A stretch of DNA of 64,000 nt. Origin: CAITJF01 sp032654645 (GTDB lineage: Bacteria; Pseudomonadota; Gammaproteobacteria; Burkholderiales; Gallionellaceae). Location: positions 1 to 64,000 of the forward strand of contig JAULAW010000010.1 of assembly GCA_032654645.1 (NCBI GenBank), written 5' to 3'. Each line of letters starts with the position of its first letter. Within the stretch, counting starts at the first letter, position 1. The notes below the pieces were generated by a model, which searched no databases, was not told where the DNA came from, and saw only the letters and a list, made by a program, of their open reading frames with translations. The position numbers were made by a program, and so were the translations under genes. Of the stretch, positions 42,837 through 50,313 are shown piece by piece.

Positions 42837-45107
42837 ATGTGTAATTCGTCGATATTAAAACCTCATAGCGTATTCGTGGCCACCATGTTCTTGTGCATCT
42901 TCCTTCAGTCGCCCTTGCCGGCCTCTGCACAGGTGGGCGACATTTGCCTACCAACTATCGGCGGACTAGTAGCGTCACCCACGATGGACGGGAAACCGCA
43001 GAACGACGTCGGCTGGAATGGAGCTGGCCAACTCGGGATTCGCGATGTCACTCAGGGTGCGAACGGGCCTTCTGAAAGCAACACCAGAAGCGGAAGTATT
43101 CAATATGGCATCCTGAATAATTTCCTCTACTTTTCGGTGGACTTGGATAATGGTAATTTTAGCGCGCCTGGATCCAACGATAGGGTTGTGATTGCCATAT
43201 CTCCTGATGGGACAAGTGCGGATTCCGTCAATGCTTGGCGTCTTCATATCAGCCCTGGGTTATACAGCGCCACCTCGGGAATTGTGATTCCCGCACGTCC
43301 GCCTCTAGGGGTTGCTTATTGGAGGGATAGCAGTTCTTGGAATAATCAAAAACCCACAGGTGCAACCTGCACACGGAGCCAATATTACGACTGTAATAGT
43401 CCTCTTGCGATGGACAGTCAGGGAATTGTTCAGACTTCTGGAGGTGCGCAGTGCAACCCTCTTCAAACGGCCCAATTCGTGGTATCCCGCAACGGCTCAA
43501 GGTGGGGGCTTGAGGCAAAAGTGCCATACTCTACTAACCTCGCAGACGCTGCTGCCAATTGCAAGATATACATTCCGTCGGCTAGCACTTTCAAAGTGTA
43601 CGCGAATGTGGTGTCAACCAATGACTTGGTTACCTCAACAACTTATGTAGAAGACCCATGGCCTTCCTCGCTTTATCTCAACGCCAATAACGGGTTGGGA
43701 GGGCTGATTGAAACGAGCACTCCTGCCCCCTCCGCATGGGGTGTTGCATCGCTGGATGCTAATCCGCCAACCACTACGCGCCCGGCTTGTACGGGAGTCA
43801 AGATTGCAGCAGCCGGTGTCAGGCCTAACTCAACGAGCCCGCTTGGCACAACTAGTTATGCTGTTCCCGGTGCTGGAGTGGACCCTGTAGACAGCAAATA
43901 CTATTACTTGAAGGATCCCGCTAATGCAAGTTCACTAAAGTTAAAAACGGCGGATGAATGTGCTGCGGGATCAACGCCAAATCTTAATAATGATGCCTAT
44001 TGGCCCACGAGCAAAAGTAACTCCAACACCTTCGTCGCCCGAGCAGTAAACAACGGGACAGGAACGCCCAGTGTCAGCGCAAAGTTCTATATCGCCCCGT
44101 GGGGTTTGCCTGCGCCAGGAGATTGGGATCTTATTGGAGAGCGTTACAAGCCATCAACTCGATCATCTATTTACCAGTCGGCATCGCAGCCCATTGGAAC
44201 GAGCACTATGGATCTGACGACGGACTGGCAGCTTAGTTACAAGGAGTCTTGCGCCTACGTATTGTCCAACGTTGTTGGTTATTCCGCAGGCAAGCCTATT
44301 GGACACCACTGCGTGCAGGCCGAACTGGAGTCCACCGGACCAACGGTTAACTTTATAACCAAGAGTATGCAGTTCAACCACAATGTCATTCCCGCATCGC
44401 GCGTGGAACATCAAGTTACCATCGGTACAAAAGGCTATGGCACTCCTCCGAGTGGTAAGACATACCACGAAATCCTGCTTAGTGTTGACCAACTTGCTCG
44501 TAAATATGTACGTGATGGCAACACCTACTATCCGAGGTATGAAAAATCTGATGTTATAAACTCGGATCGGAGTACATCACCAGCATTTAGCAACTTTGGT
44601 GCCATCTCTGGTGAGAACTTTCCTAAAGGGATGACAGAAGCTCTGGCAGTTGTTGCGCGTGGCTATCGCATAACCGGCGACAAACTCGTGATTGGTGGAA
44701 CCGCCTACAAGCGGGCGCAATACATCGGTGCATTCAGTCTTGAAGCCGGGCATAACGGTACTGTAGATAAATGGGATTTGGCTATGGCACCGACGCAATG
44801 TCCACCAAACAGTCCGCAAGTTGGTTGTATGAGCGGCTCTGGTGGTAACTACGTTTTGCAGATACCGAAGGATCAGTCGGTACAAGTGACGACTGCAGTC
44901 GAGGCGAAGGAGCCGGGAAATGGGCCAAAATGCCTTAACCCATGCGGCGATCCGGCTTGTTACCTCAAAGGTAAACAACAAGCTTCGAATGACTCCGGGG
45001 CCATTTCCGGAACGCTCGCTTTAGTTGGTACATTAGGTGCTGGCGGCTTCGCTTTCCTGCGCCGCAGGCGCAATCAGAAACCGAGTGACAGGCACACTGA
45101 AGACTGA
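42837..45107 (+). CDS. Secreted protein with CBM9/DOMON-like domain and C-terminal sorting-type tail
   Basis: 756 residues, AAAAAGGAG ahead. Residues 1-32 are a signal peptide (FVATMFLCIFLQSPLPASAQ). Residues of about 40-260 resemble a CBM9/DOMON-like beta sandwich (NNFLYFSVDLDNGNF, DRVVIAISPDGTSADSVNAW). The last 40 residues (SGAISGTLALVGTLGAGGFA, then FLRRRRN) form a glycine-rich membrane helix followed by an Arg cluster, the pattern of C-terminal sorting signals or a tail anchor. It precedes the Lgt-like gene by 12 bases. A Sec-exported protein inside an eCIS operon is unexpected; it may be surface-attached. Confidence 0.75.
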   Translation: MCNSSILKPHSVFVATMFLCIFLQSPLPASAQVGDICLPTIGGLVASPTMDGKPQNDVGWNGAGQLGIRDVTQGANGPSESNTRSGSIQYGILNNFLYFSVDLDNGNFSAPGSNDRVVIAISPDGTSADSVNAWRLHISPGLYSATSGIVIPARPPLGVAYWRDSSSWNNQKPTGATCTRSQYYDCNSPLAMDSQGIVQTSGGAQCNPLQTAQFVVSRNGSRWGLEAKVPYSTNLADAAANCKIYIPSASTFKVYANVVSTNDLVTSTTYVEDPWPSSLYLNANNGLGGLIETSTPAPSAWGVASLDANPPTTTRPACTGVKIAAAGVRPNSTSPLGTTSYAVPGAGVDPVDSKYYYLKDPANASSLKLKTADECAAGSTPNLNNDAYWPTSKSNSNTFVARAVNNGTGTPSVSAKFYIAPWGLPAPGDWDLIGERYKPSTRSSIYQSASQPIGTSTMDLTTDWQLSYKESCAYVLSNVVGYSAGKPIGHHCVQAELESTGPTVNFITKSMQFNHNVIPASRVEHQVTIGTKGYGTPPSGKTYHEILLSVDQLARKYVRDGNTYYPRYEKSDVINSDRSTSPAFSNFGAISGENFPKGMTEALAVVARGYRITGDKLVIGGTAYKRAQYIGAFSLEAGHNGTVDKWDLAMAPTQCPPNSPQVGCMSGSGGNYVLQIPKDQSVQVTTAVEAKEPGNGPKCLNPCGDPACYLKGKQQASNDSGAISGTLALVGTLGAGGFAFLRRRRNQKPSDRHTED

Positions 45108-45119
45108 GACGGAAGCGCC

Positions 45120-45884
45120 ATGACCGCAGTTCTTCACAACGTCATCTTGTACTGGGGCATCGCAGTGGCGATCACTCTCGCCGCTGCGGCGTGGCAGGCC
45201 GACAGGCAGGGGCTCGATCCCTGGAACATGTACCTGGCTGGTTTGCTGGGCTTCGGCGGCGCATTGCTGTTGGGCGACGGCTTTGCCTTGCTGGTTTCGG
45301 CGGGTCACACGCACGATGCTTCACAGGGGCGGGGCGCCATCGGAGCCTTGCTTGGAGCGGCTTTGGGCTCATCGGTGTTCCTCAAAATGCGCGGCGCTCA
45401 TTTTCTGTCTTACGTCGATGCCGCCGCACCCGCTGTCGCTTTGGGTTATGCCGTCTATCGCATCGGTTGTTTTCTGAATGGCTGTTGCTTCGGCACCGAA
45501 TCCGACTTGCCTTGGGCGGTGACATTTGCACAAAACAGTGAGGCCTTCGCGGCGCAAGTCGCAGCAGGTTTGATCACCCCGGATGCGTCGCATACGCTGC
45601 CGGTGCATCCGACCCAGCTCTACCACGCCCTGCTCGGCGTTGTTGCTTTTGTAGTGCTGCTACGAATGAAAGCGGATGTGCCCGGCAGCCGCTTCGCCGC
45701 GGCCTTGATCTTGTATGGCGCCGGGCGTTTCGTGATCGAGTTCTTCCGTGGCGATGCGATCCCTATCCTCGGCCCGCTCGATACCAATCACACCGCTGCG
45801 CTGGTGATGCTGATGATGGGTATCGCGCTGTGGCGATTCCGGGCGGTGCCCGTGACTGCTCCAGAACGGAGGCAAACGGCATGA
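45120..45884 (+). CDS. Lgt-like membrane protein (prolipoprotein diacylglyceryl transferase family)
   Basis: 254 residues, six to seven membrane helices. Family motifs: GRGAIGALLGAALGSSVF, YRIGCFLNGCCFG, VHPTQLYHALLG, YGAGRFVIEFFRGD. In Lgt the central motif is RxGNFxNGE; here the Asn and the Glu are replaced by Cys (RIGCFLNGCC), a form seen in the non-canonical branch. The Arg of the last motif is kept. It could transfer a lipid group to a partner or have a different membrane chemistry. Housekeeping lgt would be elsewhere. Coupled to the secreted CBM9-like gene, which lacks a lipobox. Confidence 0.82.
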   Translation: MTAVLHNVILYWGIAVAITLAAAAWQADRQGLDPWNMYLAGLLGFGGALLLGDGFALLVSAGHTHDASQGRGAIGALLGAALGSSVFLKMRGAHFLSYVDAAAPAVALGYAVYRIGCFLNGCCFGTESDLPWAVTFAQNSEAFAAQVAAGLITPDASHTLPVHPTQLYHALLGVVAFVVLLRMKADVPGSRFAAALILYGAGRFVIEFFRGDAIPILGPLDTNHTAALVMLMMGIALWRFRAVPVTAPERRQTA

Positions 45885-45938
45885 CATTGCATATCCTCAT
45901 GGGCCTGTTGCGCTGTTGATCCGGTAAAAGGAACAACG

Positions 45939-48236
45939 ATGTCCTACGCCAACCTGACCGGAACAACCATACGCCGAGCTGCGGTGCGCGGCGCTCGGCT
46001 TGATGGTATTGCCGCGCGGCGCAGCACGGAGCGGTTGCTGGAGCGAATTCCAGATTCAGTTCCGGGCATGGGTGCGTCAGCGGTGCTGTGCGTGCGTCGA
46101 ATGTCCGTCCACGTCCGAAACAGGCAACGCTATATGCAGCAGGGAAGCCGCGTTCTGGGCGAGGGGGTGGAACGTCTGGTGCGACATGCAGCGCGTCCCG
46201 CGCTTGGTGCCGTGCCGGCAAATGCCGAGGCGGTGCTGTTCGCGGATCGCGCGGAATTGCTGAGTTGTGTGGCGCGCGATTTTATGCAGCACCAGTTGGC
46301 GCAAGTCTGGTGGTGGCGGGTGCTGTTGCCCGGATCGGGTTTGACTTCCGCTGCGATGCAACTGTGGGTGAGCGAAGCGGCCCATGCGCCGACAGCGCTT
46401 GCACGGCTGGCAGACTTACAAGACGCAGTGGCTTTTGTGCGCACGCTGGATGATGCCAATGCCGTCGAGTTGACACAGGCCATCGTTCGCACACACGGAC
46501 TTGCATTGCTCACGGAGGACAGCACGGTTACCTCGCCACTGTCGACACGCTCGCAGTCGGATTCTCCACTCATCTCGAAATCGCTGCACGATGATGTGTA
46601 TGTATCGCCTCACAATCACAAGCAAGAAATCCGTACCGCACTCCCGGAAGCATGGGCACCTAATTTGACCAACTCGCAGCGGCGCCTGCTGGCGGTGGGT
46701 TTGTCGCTGGTGCGCTTGCCGCGTTTGGTGCGCACAGCGGCTTATGCGGAAGCGTTGTCTGCGCTGCTGGCACAGTTGAATGAAACATCGCGGAGAAGTC
46801 ACCACTCCGCTCGGGCTGAGCCTGAAATTACTACTAGCCATTCGACTTGGCTGTCAAAAAACGACAGCCAAGTCGCTGGTTATCTCCCAGAAGGAGAGAG
46901 AGCAATTATTCCCTCTCCCGCAAGCGGGAGAGGGTTAGGGAGAGGGCTGCCAGAATCCGGCATTCTTAATAAGCTGGACACCGGCCTTCGCCGGTGTGAC
47001 GAACTTTCAGAGTTGCCCAATAACGGTGGCGCAAGTTTGCCTGTTGCCACACCGGAGAAGCTGTTACCGGCTGTGGCGCATGACAATGCGATGTTAAAAC
47101 TGCAAGCGTCACCCACTGCGGCGAAGCCCAATTTGCCCGCGCTGCAAGCCTTATTGCGGGGGCGCGAAAATTCCGTCGCTCCCGCGAAGGCGGGAGCCCA
47201 GGCAAGATCAGGATTGCTGGATTCCCGCCTTCGCGGGAATGACGGTACTTTAAAATCCGAGTTAATGATTGCGCAGCGCGCGCCCTCACAGGTAGCGACT
47301 ATCGTGGACTCGACGCGCGTTGTTGATACGCAATACGGCGGGGTGTTCTTCCTGTGCAATGCCGCATTGGCGTTGGATTTATATGCGGATTTCACACGTC
47401 CGCTGGATCGCGGACTGGAGCTTACGCTGTGGGATTTTCTTGCGCTCGCCGCCATGGATTTGGGTGGGCCTGCGGTGAGGCAAGACCCGCTGTGGCCTTT
47501 GCTGGGCGAACTCGCCGGACGTGCACCCGGTCAGCGGCCCGGCTCAGATTTCACACCACCGAACGAATGGCGCATGCCAATGGATTGGCTGCTGCCTTTT
47601 GCCGAAGATACCGACGATTGGACATGGGAGACCGATGCCGCACGCCTGGTGGTGCGGCATCCGGCCGGGTTTGTGGTGCTGGATTTGCTGCGCGGGGGAA
47701 TGCCGGTTGAAGAGCAATTGCGTATTGAGTTGGCGCGCTACGGTGTGCTCGGCATTAGGTCAAATAATCCATTAGGCCGTCATACCGGCGCAGGCCGGTA
47801 TCCAGCCATAAAAAACAAACTGCGAAGCAGTCAAAATCTTGATGTTGTCCCACTTGCGTGGGGAATTTCTAATCATCTGGATACCGGCCTGCGCCGGTAT
47901 GACGCGGTTTCTATTAATAGATTATCTGGCATCAAGCAGGCATCAAGCAGTCGGCGTGGTCAGGTAACACCGCTAGCACGCTGGCGCAGTTGGGTGATGT
48001 CTTATCTTGGCCGGCGTGTGGCGCGTGCCTTGGGTGATGTGCACTGGCGCCGCGCCTGCCGGATGTTGCTGTGTCTTCCGGGGCGCATCGAGTTGGATGC
48101 AGAACGTCTCAATGTGCATTTCTCATTGGAGCGATTGCCGGTGGTGGTACGCATGGCTGGCCTGGACCGCGATCCGGGTTGGATACCGGCTGCAGGGCGC
48201 GATGTGCGTTTTCATTTCGGGTGTGATCATGCCTGA
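45939..48236 (+). CDS. eCIS protein in the tape-measure position, enlarged by in-frame repeats
   Basis: 765 residues, AAAAGGAAC ahead. Conserved-looking ends: residues 1-210 (AEAVLFADRAELLSCVARDF, QVWWWRVLLPGSGL) and the C-terminus (ARALGDVHWRRACRMLLCLP, RLPVVVRMAGLDRDPGWIPA, AGRDVRFHFG). It lies directly before and overlaps the AAA+ gene, the place of the tape-measure protein (afp14/pvc14) in related clusters, but it is far shorter than those and I cannot show homology. Between residues of about 300 and 670, at least four palindromic repeats are translated in frame (for example SVAPAKAGAQARSG, RHTGAGRYPA, DTGLRRYDAVS). Confidence 0.75.
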   Translation: MSYANLTGTTIRRAAVRGARLDGIAARRSTERLLERIPDSVPGMGASAVLCVRRMSVHVRNRQRYMQQGSRVLGEGVERLVRHAARPALGAVPANAEAVLFADRAELLSCVARDFMQHQLAQVWWWRVLLPGSGLTSAAMQLWVSEAAHAPTALARLADLQDAVAFVRTLDDANAVELTQAIVRTHGLALLTEDSTVTSPLSTRSQSDSPLISKSLHDDVYVSPHNHKQEIRTALPEAWAPNLTNSQRRLLAVGLSLVRLPRLVRTAAYAEALSALLAQLNETSRRSHHSARAEPEITTSHSTWLSKNDSQVAGYLPEGERAIIPSPASGRGLGRGLPESGILNKLDTGLRRCDELSELPNNGGASLPVATPEKLLPAVAHDNAMLKLQASPTAAKPNLPALQALLRGRENSVAPAKAGAQARSGLLDSRLRGNDGTLKSELMIAQRAPSQVATIVDSTRVVDTQYGGVFFLCNAALALDLYADFTRPLDRGLELTLWDFLALAAMDLGGPAVRQDPLWPLLGELAGRAPGQRPGSDFTPPNEWRMPMDWLLPFAEDTDDWTWETDAARLVVRHPAGFVVLDLLRGGMPVEEQLRIELARYGVLGIRSNNPLGRHTGAGRYPAIKNKLRSSQNLDVVPLAWGISNHLDTGLRRYDAVSINRLSGIKQASSSRRGQVTPLARWRSWVMSYLGRRVARALGDVHWRRACRMLLCLPGRIELDAERLNVHFSLERLPVVVRMAGLDRDPGWIPAAGRDVRFHFGCDHA
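46843..46875. repeat. Perfect 13-bp stem hairpin inside the gene
   Basis: CGACTTGGCTGTC (46843-46855) and its exact complement (46863-46875) around AAAAAAC. Confidence 0.85.
46911..46945. repeat. CCCTCTCCCGC palindrome
   Basis: CCCTCTCCCGC (46911-46921) pairs with GCGGGAGAGGG (46924-46934), followed by TTAGGGAGAGG, a repeat family widespread in proteobacterial genomes. A further hairpin ACACCGGC/GCCGGTGT follows at 46978-46996. Confidence 0.8.
47174..47244. repeat. Inverted repeat of the TCCCGC...GCGGGA type
   Basis: Arms 47174-47201 and 47217-47244 (CTGGATTCCCGCCTTCGCGG) pair with few mismatches; each arm is itself a small palindrome. Encodes APAKAGAQ and DSRLRGND when translated in frame. 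Confidence 0.85.
47761..47905. repeat. Palindromic repeat element, copy B
   Basis: Arms 47779-47805 and 47877-47903 (GTCATACCGGCGCAGG... and its exact complement) are a perfect 27-bp inverted repeat. Outer sequence AAATAATCCATTAGGC and the centre TTGTCCCACTTGCGTGG match copy A at 38283-38427. Unlike copy A it lies inside a coding frame without breaking it (145 bases flanking sequence considered; the frame stays open). Confidence 0.88.
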
Positions 48237-50313
48237 TCCCGCTACCACAATGACTCCAGCTTCAGCTCACTTCAGGCTGGTTTTTTATGCCGCAGTGGTG
48301 TCGCTGATGCGCCAGGCGGTGGAGGCCTTGAGCGATTTCGATACGGTTGCCAAAAGTTTTCCTTTCCTCACGGGTTATAGCAATGAAATCGCGAGCGACG
48401 GCTTGGATGGGGTGGATATTGGTAGCGCACCGGCGGAATGGCGTAAAAAGGTGGAAGAATTCGAGTTGGCTCATGCTGATTTTTTACCTTTGCGCGCGTT
48501 GCGCGAACGCGCAGGGCTGAGCTACGAGGATATGGTCACATTGGCCGGCACCGGCCTGGTAGAAGATGATCTGCGCTTCGGCGCGGTATTCGAAGCGCTG
48601 CACGGGGTGGCGGGGGAATCGAGGCCGACGGCCGGGTTGCTTGCTTCGTGGTTTGTGCCGGGCGAAGAAGTTGTGGACGGCTTGAACCGCATGCGGCGGC
48701 TGGAGCGTCTGGGTTTGCTGGTTGCGACGAACCCCGTTGCACCGTTATCTGGATGGGGGATACGCCTGCCTGATGGATTGTGGCCAGCGCTTCGCGACGA
48801 CACAGAGCGCATGTTGCCGATCGGGTTCGATCATCGCGTGGTCAGCGCGGCTGCACATATCAGCGAGCTGGTGCTGCAGCCGGATTTGGCGCGCGAGGCA
48901 ACCGGGCTTGCAGGCTTGCTGGTAAAGGGCGAACTCGATCTATTGCTGCTGCGCGGACCTGTGCATAACGGCAGGCGCGAATTGGCTGCGGCGATTGCAC
49001 GCGAAGCGGGCCAGGGTGTGCTGGAAACATCATTGGCGCGGATGCAAAACGCTGACGCGGCATGTGCGATATGCCCTCTGGCTTCCGCTTTGGGGGCCAT
49101 GCCCTTGCTCACCACTGAGGCGCGCCCTGGAGAGCGGGTGGTATTGCCGGAAAATTGGTGGGAGCGGGTGCCAGTCGCTGTTGTGCTCGGGCGCGAAGGG
49201 GGCATCGACATTCCGGATGGGCTGCGCATGGCGACGCTGGAACTACCGCTGCCCGATCTCGACGCGCGACGAGAATTATGGGACAGGGCGCTGCCGGATG
49301 CAGCGGAAAAGCTACGTGCGCGCATGGCCAGCGAAGCGCGGATTGCGAGTGGCATTATCTTTGGCATTGCGGCGCAAGCTCGGGTACATGCGCTCGCAGC
49401 GCAACGTGCTGAAGTGGAGATGGAAGATATCTATTTGGCGTCACGCAGTTATGGGCGTGAGGCTTTGGACGCTTTGGCAATGCGCATGCCACCGCTAGCG
49501 ACCTATCCGAATCTGGACGCCGCAGGTGTGGCCGCAGATGCGCCTCCGCGCCTGATCGTTGAATCGGATACTGCGGAGGAACTCGACCTGCTGGAGCGTC
49601 GTTGCCGGATGCGCGAACAACTGGGACTGGCAGTGGGTGCGGCCTTTGCTCCTGGCGTGTCGCCCGGAGTGCGCGCACTGTTCACCGGGCCGAGCGGGAC
49701 CGGCAAGACGCTGGCAGCGAGGTTGCTGGCTTGGCGGCTGGGCAAGGATTTGTATATGTGCAATCTGGCCGCGATCGTGAGCAAGTACATCGGCGAAACC
49801 GAGAAGCACATGAGTGATTTATTCGATTGCGCCGTCGCCACCGATGTGGTGTTGCTGATCGATGAAGCCGATGCGCTGTTCGCAAAACGCAGCGAGGGGG
49901 TGCGCGATGCCACCGACCGCTATGCAAACATGGAAACGAACTTTCTGTTGCAGCGCATGGACAATTATGAGGGCATCGTGGTGCTGACCACGAATCTCCC
50001 TGCGGCCATGGATCCGGCGTTCCGCCGCCGCATGGATGCGACCGTCGATTTTAAGCAGCCGGGGTCGCTGGATCGGCAACGGATTCTAATTGCCCATTTG
50101 CCTGTAAAGCACGCCGTCTCCCAGACGTTTCTGAATGACCTTGCCATGCGTTGCGTTTTGTCCGGAGGCCAGATACGCAACATCGTGTTGCACGCGGCAC
50201 TGCTGTCCGGTGACAAGCTTATCGGCGAGCATGAGTTGCAGCGCGCGGTGGAGCGCGAATACCGGAAGCTGGGCGGCTTGTGTCCGCTGCCGAAAATGGT
50301 GGAGGCCATATGA
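48229..50313 (+). CDS. AAA+ ATPase of the eCIS (Afp15/Pvc15-like)
   Basis: 694 residues from ATG 48229, which overlaps the preceding gene by 8 bases. The C-terminal AAA+ module has Walker A GPSGTGKTLAARLL (about 486), Walker B VVLLIDEADALF (about 540), the family motif SKYIGETEKHMSDLFD and sensor VVLTTNLPAAMDPAFRRRMD. The N-terminal 450 residues contain a helical region and a degenerate nucleotide-binding-like part (LLLRGPVHNGRRELAAAIA). In Afp/PVC particles this ATPase is needed for assembly or loading of the payload. Its stop overlaps the toxin start (ATGA). Confidence 0.93.
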   Translation: MPDPATTMTPASAHFRLVFYAAVVSLMRQAVEALSDFDTVAKSFPFLTGYSNEIASDGLDGVDIGSAPAEWRKKVEEFELAHADFLPLRALRERAGLSYEDMVTLAGTGLVEDDLRFGAVFEALHGVAGESRPTAGLLASWFVPGEEVVDGLNRMRRLERLGLLVATNPVAPLSGWGIRLPDGLWPALRDDTERMLPIGFDHRVVSAAAHISELVLQPDLAREATGLAGLLVKGELDLLLLRGPVHNGRRELAAAIAREAGQGVLETSLARMQNADAACAICPLASALGAMPLLTTEARPGERVVLPENWWERVPVAVVLGREGGIDIPDGLRMATLELPLPDLDARRELWDRALPDAAEKLRARMASEARIASGIIFGIAAQARVHALAAQRAEVEMEDIYLASRSYGREALDALAMRMPPLATYPNLDAAGVAADAPPRLIVESDTAEELDLLERRCRMREQLGLAVGAAFAPGVSPGVRALFTGPSGTGKTLAARLLAWRLGKDLYMCNLAAIVSKYIGETEKHMSDLFDCAVATDVVLLIDEADALFAKRSEGVRDATDRYANMETNFLLQRMDNYEGIVVLTTNLPAAMDPAFRRRMDATVDFKQPGSLDRQRILIAHLPVKHAVSQTFLNDLAMRCVLSGGQIRNIVLHAALLSGDKLIGEHELQRAVEREYRKLGGLCPLPKMVEAI

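Noticed and set aside
45881..45919. A 12-codon frame overlapping the end of the Lgt-like gene
   Set aside because: Too short, with no homology; likely chance.
46843..47905. CRISPR-like array
   Set aside because: The repeats are palindromic, of different families and not regularly spaced.
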